NCBI GenBank assembly: GCA_938022485.1
Contig: CALIEE010000277.1
Coordinates: 1-8,639 of the forward strand
DNA: 8,639 nucleotides
Direction: 5' to 3'
DNA from: an uncultured bacterium
Lineage (GTDB): Bacteria; Bdellovibrionota_C; UBA2361; SZUA-149; CALKYB01
The translations under genes were made by a program, and so were the position numbers. The notes below the pieces were generated by a model. It searched no databases and was not told where the DNA came from. It saw only the letters and a program-made list of their open reading frames with translations. Below are positions 1-7,581 of this stretch, piece after piece; the first letter of the stretch is position 1, and the number at the start of each line of letters is the position of its first letter.

Positions 1-3000
1 CTGAAACAACTCTTGCTGCACAGTGCTAGATTCATCGATCGTCTCAATATATTCTTGAAGAGACTTAACTCCAAAACCATCCCCCTTCTTTGCCGCCTCT
101 ATTGCTAGTACTGCAGCTTCAGCCGCTGCTACTGTAGTGAACAAAGGTATATTAAGAGAAGTAGCCGTACTTCTAATGGACCTAGAATCAAGCAAAGGAC
201 CGGTACCTTCTGGAGTATTGATAACTAAATCAATTTCACCAGCCTCTAGGGCGTCCACAATATGAGGAGAACCTTCCCTAACTTTATTAATCTGCTTAGC
301 TTCAATCCCCTGGCTACTTAAAAACTTTAGCGTTCCTTCAGTTGCGACCAGTTCAAACCCAAGCTCAGCAACTTTTTTAGCAGTTAGAACAGCAAGTTTT
401 TTATCGGCATCTCTAATACTCAAAAAGACCTTGCCCTTTAAAGGCAGCTCCACTCCAGTAGCTTTTTGGGCTCGAATAAAACCACCCTCAACTGAAGTAT
501 CTATCCCCATAACTTCACCAGTAGATCTCATCTCTGGCCCGAGCATGGCGTCAACCCCTCTAAACTTAACAAAAGGAAAGACAGATTCTTTAACCGCGAC
601 ATAAGGGATTCCAGCGATGCTAGCTTGGTAGTCTTCAAAACGTAGGAGCCGACCATACACTCCAGACTCTGAAAGCTGCTCTAGACTTTCACCGGCCATT
701 ACTCTGGCTCCAACTTTAGCCCACGGAATACCAGTGATCTTGGAAACAAAAGGAACACTTCTTGAAGCTCTTGGATTTACTTCAATGATATAAACCTCGG
801 ATCCTCCAACAACAGCAAACTGCACATTCATCAGCCCCTTAACTCCAACTTCTTTAGCAAGGGACTTGGCAGCACTTTCAATTTCACTAAGAATTTCTCT
901 AGAAAGATTCTTTGAAGGCAGCATAAAGGAGCTGTCACCCGAATGGATTCCGGCTCGCTCAATATGCTCAACAATTCCAGCGACGATTACTCTTTCTCCA
1001 TCAGAGACGGCATCGACATCTACTTCAACCGCATTATCCAAAAAGCGATCTAGTAAAACTGGTCTTTCATAAGAAACAGACACTGATTCGTTAATATACT
1101 TCCTAAGTTCTTTTTCACTATGAATAATCGCCATAGCTCTGCCGCCAAGCACGAAACTTGGTCTAACCATCAGAGGATAGTCAACTCGGTTGGCAGCCTC
1201 TACAGCCTGCTCTTCATTACTGGCCACGCCACTCTCAGCTTGCTTCAAACCAAGCTTATCAAGCAGGTCTCTAAATTTTTCTCGGTCCTCCGTAGCGTCA
1301 ATGGCCTCAGGGGGAGTTCCAATAATAGGCACACCTAACTCTTTCAATTTCGCAGAAAGTCGAAGCGGAGTTTGACCACCATATTGAATAATCACTCCAT
1401 CCGGCTTTTCTCGAGCAACGATCTCAAGAACGTCCTCAAGAGTTAGCGGCTCGAAATACAATCTGTCAGAAGTATCAAAGTCCGTAGAAACAGTCTCTGG
1501 GTTACAGTTAACCATAATCGTTTCATAGCCTGCTTCCTCTAAAGAAAAGGCTGCATGCACACAACAATAATCAAACTCTAATCCTTGACCAATCCTGTTC
1601 GGACCACCACCAAGAATCATAATCTTCTTATTACTGGTAGGTGGAGCATCTGACTGATCCTCATAGGTGCTGTAAAGATAAGGGGTGTCGGATTCAAACT
1701 CAGCCGCACAGGTATCAACCTTTTTGAAGCCCGGTCTGATCTTTTCAGCATGCCGCTTATCTCTGACCTCGTCTTCCGAGCAATTCATTAGCCAGGCCAA
1801 TCGAGCATCACTTGCTCCAAGCTGTTTAGCCTCTAGTAGGCTAGCTGCCGACACGTCCCCAATCTTTTTACCCTTAAGGGATTTCTCCATGTCTACGATC
1901 ATCTGAATCTGGTCGAGAAACCAGATATCGTAGCCGGACACCTTATTCAGGTCCTCAATGGAGGCTCCTTGCGCTAAGGCAGAAGAAATCTGTAGCGGTC
2001 GGATGGGATTAAGATTCTTAATCTCTTTTAAAAGATCTTTAAGCTCTCCCTGCTCGTTATACTCACCATCAAATAGACCCGTCTTTTCAACCTCAAGAGA
2101 CCTATAAGCTTTTTGAAAAGCCTCAGGGAAAGTTCTAGCAATAGCCATTGCCTCCCCCACTGACTTCATCTGAGTTCCCAGCGTAGAATCAGCCCCTTCG
2201 AATTTTTCGAAAGTAAAGCGTGGAATCTTTACAACAACATAGTCAATACTTGGCTCAAAGCTAGCAGGGGTCTTTTTAGTGATATCATTTGGTAGCTCGT
2301 CCAGCGTGTAGCCGACAGCCAGCTTGGCTGCAATTCTAGCTATAGGAAATCCAGTGGCCTTAGACGCTAGAGCAGAGCTACGAGAAACTCTAGGGTTAAG
2401 CTCAATTACAATTTGTCGACCAGTCTTGGGGCAAACCGCAAACTGAACATTGGAGCCTCCAGTGTCCACCCCAATCGCGTTCATGATTGCAATCGCACCG
2501 TCTCTTAGATCTTGATACTCTTTATCAGTTAGTGTCTGAACCGGAGCAACTGTAATGGAATCGCCTGTATGAGTTCCCATTGGATCCAAGTTTTCAATTG
2601 AGCAAATAACAACAGCATTATCTGCCTTGTCTCGCATAATTTCGAGCTCATACTCTTTCCAGCCAACAAGAGACTCTTCAATCAGCAGTTCACTAATGGG
2701 ACTGCACTCAAATCCCCAAGCAAGCTTTTCTTCAAGCTCCCCTTCATGCTCGACCACTCCACCGCCACTACCACCAAGAGTACGTGACGGCCTTAGAATA
2801 AGAGGGTAGCCGATTTTCTCAGCAGCAGCCTTCCCCTCCTCCATAGTGTGACAGATTTCACTTCTAGCACTATCCAAGCCCAAAGAACTGACTACTTCTT
2901 TAAAAGACTGTCGATCTTCGGCTTTGGTAATTGCGTCAATCCCTGCACCAATCAGCTCCACATTGTGCTTATCAAGTATTCCTTTCTCAGCCACCTCGAT

Positions 3001-3297
3001 GGTAACGTTAAGAGCAGTCTGCCCGCCAATTGTAGGTAAAAGCACATCTGGCTTTTCTCTCTCAATAACCTTTTCAATGAACTCGGCAGTAATTGGCTCG
3101 ATATAAGTTCTATCCGCCAAATTCTCGTCAGTCATTATTGTTGCCGGGTTAGAGTTAATCAGAATGACCCGGTAACCCTCTTCCTTCAAAGCCTTAACAG
3201 CCTGAGTACCAGAGTAATCAAACTCACAGGCCTGACCGATTACAATAGGCCCTGAACCAACAACCAAAATTGATTTTATATCGTCTCTGCGTGGCAT
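1..3297 (-). CDS. carB: Carbamoyl-phosphate synthase large subunit (3' end cut by window edge)
   Basis: Makes carbamoyl phosphate from bicarbonate, two ATP and ammonia channelled from CarA; cytoplasmic. The frame is open for 1099 codons with no stop before base 1. E. coli CarB has 1073 residues, so only a short tail should be missing. The two synthetase halves are visible. The first has GSGPIVIGQACEFDYSG near residue 14, NSNPATIMTD, and an ATP-grasp loop RPSRTLGGSGGG at 169-180. The second has GGGPNRIGQGLEFDYCC, NCNPETVSTD, RPSFVLGGRAM near 712-722 and EHIERAGIHSGDSS. A C-terminal MGS-like allosteric domain follows from about residue 950 (ELVATEGT, INKVREGSPHIVD, INTPEGTG). ATG at 3297 lies 2 nt after the carA stop, with AGGGGA 7 nt upstream. 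R172 replaces an aromatic residue common in the family. Identity is secure. Confidence 0.97.
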   Translation of the reverse strand, partial: MPRRDDIKSILVVGSGPIVIGQACEFDYSGTQAVKALKEEGYRVILINSNPATIMTDENLADRTYIEPITAEFIEKVIEREKPDVLLPTIGGQTALNVTIEVAEKGILDKHNVELIGAGIDAITKAEDRQSFKEVVSSLGLDSARSEICHTMEEGKAAAEKIGYPLILRPSRTLGGSGGGVVEHEGELEEKLAWGFECSPISELLIEESLVGWKEYELEIMRDKADNAVVICSIENLDPMGTHTGDSITVAPVQTLTDKEYQDLRDGAIAIMNAIGVDTGGSNVQFAVCPKTGRQIVIELNPRVSRSSALASKATGFPIARIAAKLAVGYTLDELPNDITKKTPASFEPSIDYVVVKIPRFTFEKFEGADSTLGTQMKSVGEAMAIARTFPEAFQKAYRSLEVEKTGLFDGEYNEQGELKDLLKEIKNLNPIRPLQISSALAQGASIEDLNKVSGYDIWFLDQIQMIVDMEKSLKGKKIGDVSAASLLEAKQLGASDARLAWLMNCSEDEVRDKRHAEKIRPGFKKVDTCAAEFESDTPYLYSTYEDQSDAPPTSNKKIMILGGGPNRIGQGLEFDYCCVHAAFSLEEAGYETIMVNCNPETVSTDFDTSDRLYFEPLTLEDVLEIVAREKPDGVIIQYGGQTPLRLSAKLKELGVPIIGTPPEAIDATEDREKFRDLLDKLGLKQAESGVASNEEQAVEAANRVDYPLMVRPSFVLGGRAMAIIHSEKELRKYINESVSVSYERPVLLDRFLDNAVEVDVDAVSDGERVIVAGIVEHIERAGIHSGDSSFMLPSKNLSREILSEIESAAKSLAKEVGVKGLMNVQFAVVGGSEVYIIEVNPRASRSVPFVSKITGIPWAKVGARVMAGESLEQLSESGVYGRLLRFEDYQASIAGIPYVAVKESVFPFVKFRGVDAMLGPEMRSTGEVMGIDTSVEGGFIRAQKATGVELPLKGKVFLSIRDADKKLAVLTAKKVAELGFELVATEGTLKFLSSQGIEAKQINKVREGSPHIVDALEAGEIDLVINTPEGTGPLLDSRSIRSTATSLNIPLFTTVAAAEAAVLAIEAAKKGDGFGVKSLQEYIETIDESSTVQQELFQ

Positions 3298-3299
3298 CT

Positions 3300-4439
3300 C
3301 TAAATCCCCTGCTCTACCATCTCTGCAAACCTAGCAAACAAATACTCAGCATCTCTCGGCCCAGGTGAAGACTCTGGGTGATACTGAATAGAAAAAGTTT
3401 TTATCTCATCGATTGAAAATCCCTCAACTGTCTTATCGTTAAGGTTCATATGGGAAACTTTTAGATCGGCCGGGACTTTATCAGCGTCAGTTGCAAATCC
3501 GTGATTCTGAACAGTGATTTCAATTTTTCCGGTCTTCTGATCCTTAACCGGGTGATTACCTCCACGGTGACCAAAAGGAAGTTTGAATGTGGGAGCGCCC
3601 AATGCATGGCCTAAAATCTGGTGCCCTAGACAAATTCCAAACATCGGATACTTTCCCTTGAGAGCTTTCACCGTTTCAATGCCGTAAGTGACAACCGCGG
3701 GGTCTCCGGGGCCATTAGAGAGAAAAACACCGTCTGGCTTAAGAGCTTCAATCTCAGCAGCGGAAGTACTAGCCGGAACCACTGTTACTCTAAATCCCTG
3801 GTCAACCAAAAGACGAAGAATGTTAAACTTAACGCCAAAGTCTAGGGCGACAATATGTTTTCTTTTTTCAAACTCAGGCCCTGCGTGTTCGCTATAGCCT
3901 TGACCTCTCTTCCAAGTTCCTTGAGACCAAGTGTAGGGATCTTTACAGGTAACCTCCTTAACGAGGTCTTGACCTTCCATTCCTGGTAGTGCCTTCACAT
4001 CGGCGAGAATAGCGTCAACATCAGTTCGAGAACTAGAAACGATTCCCATCTGAGATCCATTGTCTCTAAGGTGAAGAACAAGTTCTCGAGTATCCACCCC
4101 TGAGATTCCAACTAACTTATTTTTTTCAAGCCAGTCCTGAAAACTCATTTCAGAACGATAGTTACTCCTTAGCTTGGAAAATTTTCTTACAATCACACCC
4201 TTGGCGTGAGTAGCAAAAGATTCCACATCCTCTGAGTTACAACCCACATTTCCTATATGAGGGTAAGTAAAAGTTAGAAGCTGGTTGGCGTAAGAAGGGT
4301 CAGTTAATATTTCCTGATAACCGGTCATCGAAGTATTAAAAACAACCTCCCCACTAGCTTCACCAATATGACCGCAAGCCTCGCCTCTAAAGACCTTTCC
4401 ATCTGCTAGAACTAGAACTGCTTCCTTAGTCTTACTCAT
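3300..4439 (-). CDS. carA: Carbamoyl-phosphate synthase small (glutaminase) subunit
   Basis: Hydrolyses glutamine and passes ammonia to CarB for carbamoyl phosphate synthesis. The 379-residue length is normal for the family. The N-terminal CPSase small-chain domain (about 1-150) shows EVVFNTSMTGYQEILTDPSY and GISGVDTREL. The C-terminal class I glutamine amidotransferase domain (about 195-375) shows DFGVKFNILRLL and SNGPGDP. It has the nucleophile elbow GICLGHQ with Cys270, and the catalytic His354 and Glu356 in YHPES. All catalytic residues are present. The ATG at 4439 is preceded by a GAGAGG-type site 5 nt upstream. It follows pyrC by 33 nt with no terminator seen, and its TAG is 2 nt from the carB ATG, so the two subunits should be made together. 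Confidence 0.98.
   Translation of the reverse strand: MSKTKEAVLVLADGKVFRGEACGHIGEASGEVVFNTSMTGYQEILTDPSYANQLLTFTYPHIGNVGCNSEDVESFATHAKGVIVRKFSKLRSNYRSEMSFQDWLEKNKLVGISGVDTRELVLHLRDNGSQMGIVSSSRTDVDAILADVKALPGMEGQDLVKEVTCKDPYTWSQGTWKRGQGYSEHAGPEFEKRKHIVALDFGVKFNILRLLVDQGFRVTVVPASTSAAEIEALKPDGVFLSNGPGDPAVVTYGIETVKALKGKYPMFGICLGHQILGHALGAPTFKLPFGHRGGNHPVKDQKTGKIEITVQNHGFATDADKVPADLKVSHMNLNDKTVEGFSIDEIKTFSIQYHPESSPGPRDAEYLFARFAEMVEQGI
3305..3310 (-). promoter_or_regulatory. Ribosome binding site of carB inside the carA 3' end
   Basis: AGGGGA ends 7 nt before the carB ATG. It lies within the last carA codons, so carB translation probably depends on, or is coupled to, carA translation. It supports the start at 3297. 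Confidence 0.7.
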
Positions 4440-4472
4440 TTATACCTCTCAGCTGTATTCCTTAACCGCTTC

Positions 4473-5774
4473 TTAACTATAGAGTCCTTCCGAATCAAAC
4501 ACCTTACGACCCGCAACAACCGTATATCTGGCTAGCCCTTGAAGTTCGCGCCCAAAAAATGGAGAATTCGAACTCAAAGAAAGATTATGCTCTTTGCCAA
4601 ACGTAATTTTACAATCAGGGTCAATCACAGAAATATCTGCGACAGAGCCTTTCTCTAGACTTACCTGCTCAAGTCCGTAGCAAGCTCGAGCATCACTGGT
4701 GACGGAGGCAATTGCTCTCTCAAGACTTAGGGCACCTTCCCTTACTTTTTCTAACAAAAGTGGTACTGTTGTTTGCAAGCCTAGTATGCCAAGTGAGGCA
4801 TCACCAAAAGCAACTCGCTTGGAGTCTTCTTCGTGCGGAGCATGGTCGCTCGCTACACAGTCAATTGTTCCGTCAGCCAATCCTTCTAATAAACCCTTAA
4901 TATCTTCCTGTTTACGAAGAGGCATACTCATTTTAGCTGAGGTGTCATACTCAGTTACAGCTGTCTCATCTAGGATAAAGTAGTGAGGAGCAGTTTCCGC
5001 TGTCACTTTTGCGCCGTCTTTCTTCGCTCTTCGAATCAGTTCAACTCCACGAGCAGTGCTAACATGACAAAAATGAACTCGACCTCCAGTGAGCAAGGCA
5101 AGTTCTATATCCCTGGAAATCATCACATTCTCAGCGGCAGCTGGCATACCCTTCAATCCCAACTCGACACTCAGCTCGGACTCATTCATTGAAAAGCCAT
5201 GGCTTAAGGCGGTGTCTTCCTCATGGCAGGCAAGAACCAAGTTCATCATCTTGCCATACTCCAAAGCACATCTCATTAAGGCGGAATTCCAAACCGGCCA
5301 ACCATCATCAGAGAAAGCAACACACCCTGCTTCCCAAAGCTCAACCATTGGAGCGAGACACTCCCCTTTTAACTTCTCTGATATCGCACCAATTGGATGC
5401 ACTCTTGCTCCACCAGCCAGTTCTGACTTCTCAAGAATAAACTCCACAACCTGAGCATTATCAATTACTGGATTTGTGTTGGGCATACAGCAGACAGAAG
5501 TAAATCCACCGGCAGCAGCAGTCCGAGCCCCAGACTCAATAGTTTCTTTCCATTCGAAACCCGGCTCTCTCAAATGAACATGTATGTCAATTAAACCAGG
5601 GCTTACTAGCGCCCCGGAAGCATCTAAAACTTCTGCTTCACTTTCGGAATCGAAGGCTCCAGGCTTTCCAGTAGCTTCTATAATTCCATCAACTGAGAGC
5701 AGGTCTCCCTTCTCGTTTAATCCCTTAGCAGGGTCCAACAGAGTGCCGCCCTTAATTAAAAGTTTACTGCTCAT
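4473..5774 (-). CDS. pyrC: Dihydroorotase, type I zinc amidohydrolase
   Basis: Cyclises N-carbamoyl-aspartate to dihydroorotate, the third step of UMP synthesis. The 433-residue amidohydrolase has the expected metal and substrate motifs. These are DIHVHLREPG (His65, His67, Arg69), CMPNTNP (about 96-102), FSDDG (metal Asp at 156/157), ACHEED (His184), HFCHVST (His237), AETAPHY and ASDHAPHEED (Asp310). The length and HxHLREPG pattern indicate the type I class rather than the shorter enteric type II. The open frame extends upstream to 5843, but that would overlap pyrB by 80 nt. I chose ATG 5774 because AAGGAG lies 10 nt upstream and MSSKLLIKGG is the usual N-terminus. The chosen start overlaps the pyrB 3' end by 11 nt, suggesting translational coupling. 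Confidence 0.97.
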   Translation of the reverse strand: MSSKLLIKGGTLLDPAKGLNEKGDLLSVDGIIEATGKPGAFDSESEAEVLDASGALVSPGLIDIHVHLREPGFEWKETIESGARTAAAGGFTSVCCMPNTNPVIDNAQVVEFILEKSELAGGARVHPIGAISEKLKGECLAPMVELWEAGCVAFSDDGWPVWNSALMRCALEYGKMMNLVLACHEEDTALSHGFSMNESELSVELGLKGMPAAAENVMISRDIELALLTGGRVHFCHVSTARGVELIRRAKKDGAKVTAETAPHYFILDETAVTEYDTSAKMSMPLRKQEDIKGLLEGLADGTIDCVASDHAPHEEDSKRVAFGDASLGILGLQTTVPLLLEKVREGALSLERAIASVTSDARACYGLEQVSLEKGSVADISVIDPDCKITFGKEHNLSLSSNSPFFGRELQGLARYTVVAGRKVFDSEGLYS

Positions 5775-6750
5775 TGGCCACCAGCTCCTTAATTCCCGAC
5801 TCGGAGGAAGAGTCTCTTCCCTTGTTATCAGCACCTGTCGCAAGCAAGAATAAAACTGCCATCCTCACCGCCACCCCCAACTCCACCTGCTCTTCAATAT
5901 GCGACCGAGGACCATCAGCCACGTCAGAAGCGATCTCCGTGCCTCTAATAATTGGCCCAGGTGCGAGCACCATACAATCAGGGGCATAGTCCCTAAGCCG
6001 GTCCTCGGTAATACAGTAAAGGCGGGAATACTCTTCAAGCGAAGGTATATAGATATCCTTTTGGTATTCATGCTTCATGCGAAGAGAGACCACGACATCA
6101 GCCCCTTCTATTCCACGTTTCATGTCCGGGAATACTTCAGCCCCCATACCTTCGAACTCAGTAACTGCCAAAGTAGGCGGAGCAACTAATCTGACTCTAC
6201 AGCCAAAAAGTTTAAGTAGGTAAATATTAGAGCGAACAACTCGGCTGCGAAGAGCATCTCCAACAAAGCTAACACTAAGGTTTTCTAAGGTTCCAAGTTT
6301 TCTTCTAATACAAAGGGCGTCCAACAAGGCTTGGGTTGGATGCTCATGAAGTCCATCACCGGCATTCACTACTGAAGTTTCTGGCAAATGGTCTGCCACT
6401 AACTTGCAAGCTCCACTAGCAGGATGCCTCATAACCACAACATCCGGCGACATGGATTGTATAGTAAGGGCGGTGTCAATTAAAGACTCTCCTTTGGAGG
6501 TACTACTAGAGGAAGCTCCAAAATTGATTACGTCCGCACTTAGTCTCTTTCCAGCTAACTCGAAGCTCATTCTAGTTCGAGTCGAAGCCTCGAAGAACAT
6601 GTTTACAATAGTCTTTCCCCTGAGAGCTGGAACCTTCTTAACTGCTCGCTTATTAACATCAACAAACTGGTCGGCGCTGTCCAAAAGGGCTAGCACTTGC
6701 TCCTTACCAAGGCCTTTTATACCAAGCAGATGTTTAAGTTCGCTGTTCAT
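5764..6750 (-). CDS. pyrB: Aspartate carbamoyltransferase catalytic subunit, with unusual active-site variants
   Basis: Condenses carbamoyl phosphate and aspartate, the committed step of pyrimidine synthesis. The protein has 328 residues, about 20 more than typical because of a polar Ser/Asp/Glu tail from about 307. The carbamoyl phosphate domain has FFEASTRTRMSFELA (STRTR at 56-60), SKGES with Lys86, MRHP at 107-110 and HPTQALLD at 137-144. The aspartate domain has VGDALRSRVVRSN (Arg170, E. coli Arg167 position), SLRMKHEY (Arg224) and APGPIIRG at 263-270. Usual versions of these are GDxxHSRVARS, LRxQxER and HPGPxNRG, so several commonly conserved positions differ. No pyrI or inactive DHOase partner is visible. 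The ATG at 6750 follows pyrR by 26 nt and has no good Shine-Dalgarno. Family assignment is secure; activity is inferred. Confidence 0.95.
   Translation of the reverse strand: MNSELKHLLGIKGLGKEQVLALLDSADQFVDVNKRAVKKVPALRGKTIVNMFFEASTRTRMSFELAGKRLSADVINFGASSSSTSKGESLIDTALTIQSMSPDVVVMRHPASGACKLVADHLPETSVVNAGDGLHEHPTQALLDALCIRRKLGTLENLSVSFVGDALRSRVVRSNIYLLKLFGCRVRLVAPPTLAVTEFEGMGAEVFPDMKRGIEGADVVVSLRMKHEYQKDIYIPSLEEYSRLYCITEDRLRDYAPDCMVLAPGPIIRGTEIASDVADGPRSHIEEQVELGVAVRMAVLFLLATGADNKGRDSSSESGIKELVANEQ
5785..5790 (-). promoter_or_regulatory. Ribosome binding site that decides the pyrC start
   Basis: AAGGAG lies 10 nt before ATG 5774, within the pyrB coding end. It favours this start over the upstream in-frame start at 5843. 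Confidence 0.75.
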
Positions 6751-6776
6751 GATTAGGTCAAAAGCCCCAAGGATAT

Positions 6777-7346
6777 TTATTTCCCTGACTTATGAATAAA
6801 CACTCCTTCTTCTTCATCGTGGTCTTCCAAATGAACTCTCACGAACTGCTCTCTTTCAGTCGGAATATTCTTACCGACGTAGTCGGCTCTAATTGGAAGT
6901 TCTCGATGACCTCTGTCGCAAAGTACAGCTAACTGAACGGCCTGGGGTCGGCCAAAGTCGATAATCGCGTCCAGCGCAGCTCGAATTGTCCGTCCTGTAA
7001 ATAGAACATCGTCCACTAAAACTATTTTATGATCATCAACATGGAAGGGAATGCTAGTTCCTTGGACCACAGGTTGGTCAGCTCCCTGACCCAGATCATC
7101 TCGATAGAGCGTAATGTCCACCACCCCAAATGGAATCTCCACTCCGTCAATTTCTTTAATCTTGGAGACAATCCGCTGACCTAGAGTCTCACCTCTCGTT
7201 CTAATACCGACAATGGCGAGCTTTTTTCCGCCCTTGTTATTCTCGAGTATCTCATGAGCTATACGGGTGATTGAACGATCCACCTGCTCCGCATCCATCA
7301 ATTCTGTCCAGACACTACGATCAAATTTCTTTCCCTCACCCGACAT
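6777..7346 (-). CDS. pyrR: Bifunctional pyr operon RNA-binding regulator / uracil phosphoribosyltransferase
   Basis: PyrR proteins bind pyr leader RNA in a UMP/UTP-dependent way, and many also convert uracil and PRPP to UMP. The 189-residue length is typical (about 180). It shows the type I phosphoribosyltransferase fold: IVGIRTRGETLGQRI at 45-59, the PRPP loop VLVDDVLFTGRTIRAA at 109-124 with Asp112/Asp113, and the PyrR-type segment DRGHRELPIRADYVGKNIPT at 144-163. ATG 7346 has AGGAGA 8 nt upstream. It is the first recognisable gene of the operon and sits downstream of a matching PyrR binding loop, which supports an autoregulatory role. Whether this protein retains uracil phosphoribosyltransferase activity cannot be read from the sequence. 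Confidence 0.97.
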   Translation of the reverse strand: MSGEGKKFDRSVWTELMDAEQVDRSITRIAHEILENNKGGKKLAIVGIRTRGETLGQRIVSKIKEIDGVEIPFGVVDITLYRDDLGQGADQPVVQGTSIPFHVDDHKIVLVDDVLFTGRTIRAALDAIIDFGRPQAVQLAVLCDRGHRELPIRADYVGKNIPTEREQFVRVHLEDHDEEEGVFIHKSGK

Positions 7347-7578
7347 TGAGAGTCTCTCCTAGGTATAAGCTTCCTTTAGAAGCAGATTGATAAAATCCAA
7401 GCCCATGGCTCTGCCAGAGTTGCTTGCTTTTACAAGCCCTATCACCCGTAGCTCTATGTGCTGTGGAAAAGTATGTTGTGGAAAACTGAATATTAGAAAA
7501 AGAAGAATTTTTGGCCTCAGACTGTGGCCTCGCCCCAACCCTGTTAGAACCCAGGGAGCACGCTTTCAGATAGTTCAT
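7336..7578 (-). CDS. Putative leader ORF (80 aa) overlapping the pyrR start
   Basis: No family is recognised. ATG 7578 is preceded by GAAGGG at 4 nt, a plausible ribosome site that lies in the 3' arm of the PyrR binding loop's lower stem. The frame stays open for 80 codons and ends with TGA at 7338-7336, 11 nt inside pyrR in a different frame. That arrangement would favour translational coupling. The product is Ser-rich and polar (starts MNYLKACSLG, ends GETLNVG), has no membrane segment or known motif, and may have no function beyond being translated. An in-frame ATG at 7623 would give 95 aa but would sit only about 9 nt from the predicted mRNA end. The open frame could be chance: at roughly 5% stop frequency per codon, a run of 80 is uncommon but not rare. 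Confidence 0.35.
   Translation of the reverse strand: MNYLKACSLGSNRVGARPQSEAKNSSFSNIQFSTTYFSTAHRATGDRACKSKQLWQSHGLGFYQSASKGSLYLGETLNVG
7355..7360 (-). promoter_or_regulatory. Ribosome binding site of pyrR
   Basis: AGGAGA lies 8 nt before the pyrR ATG. It is a strong site of its own, so any coupling to the leader ORF would act on top of independent initiation unless the leader RNA folds over it. Confidence 0.8.
7398..7439 (-). promoter_or_regulatory. Mutually exclusive RNA helices upstream of pyrR
   Basis: GGGCTTG occurs at 7439-7433 and 7404-7398, with the complement CAAGC at 7426-7422 between them. CAAGC can pair with either copy. The first pairing gives a 5-bp stem with a UAAAAG loop. The second gives a 5-bp stem enclosing CTCT/AGAG and is followed by GATTTTATC. 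The layout resembles a two-state RNA switch, but the stems are short and no energy calculation was possible. Confidence 0.25.
7462..7485 (-). repeat. Two direct TTTTCCACA repeats (DnaA-box-like)
   Basis: TTTTCCACA occurs at 7485-7477 and again at 7470-7462, 15 bp apart in the same orientation. Both fit the relaxed DnaA-box consensus TTWTNCACA. They lie within the transcribed leader, inside the leader ORF (reading FST/FSTA-type codons), so they could also be coincidental or an RNA-level element. Confidence 0.35.
7497..7556 (-). terminator. Tandem leader hairpins with pyrimidine-rich tail (weak attenuator candidate)
   Basis: A CCCTG/CAGGG hairpin (7556-7539, 8-nt loop) is followed by GGCC/GGCC (7529-7513, with an inner mismatch and a short CA/TG helix). 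After it come AAAAA and the tract TTCTTCTTTTT ending at 7497. The T-run is not directly next to the stem and the stem is short, so intrinsic termination would be weak. I could not find a convincing alternative pairing between the PyrR loop and this hairpin, as classical Bacillus attenuation would require. Confidence 0.2.
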
Positions 7579-7581
7579 TTT

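Noticed and set aside
5089..5454. Plus-strand 121-codon open frame within pyrC
   Set aside because: It is antisense to conserved dihydroorotase sequence, has no recognised domain or ribosome site, and is a shadow of the real gene; the other plus-strand frames are rejected for the same reason.
5775..5843. Upstream 23-residue extension of pyrC
   Set aside because: It would overlap pyrB by 80 nt, is not dihydroorotase-like, and a good ribosome site points to the ATG at 5774.
7525..7539. A second GGCGAGGC stretch resembling the PyrR loop
   Set aside because: It shares the 3' half of the motif, but the 5' arm (UC before the loop) is absent, so the hexaloop hairpin cannot form.
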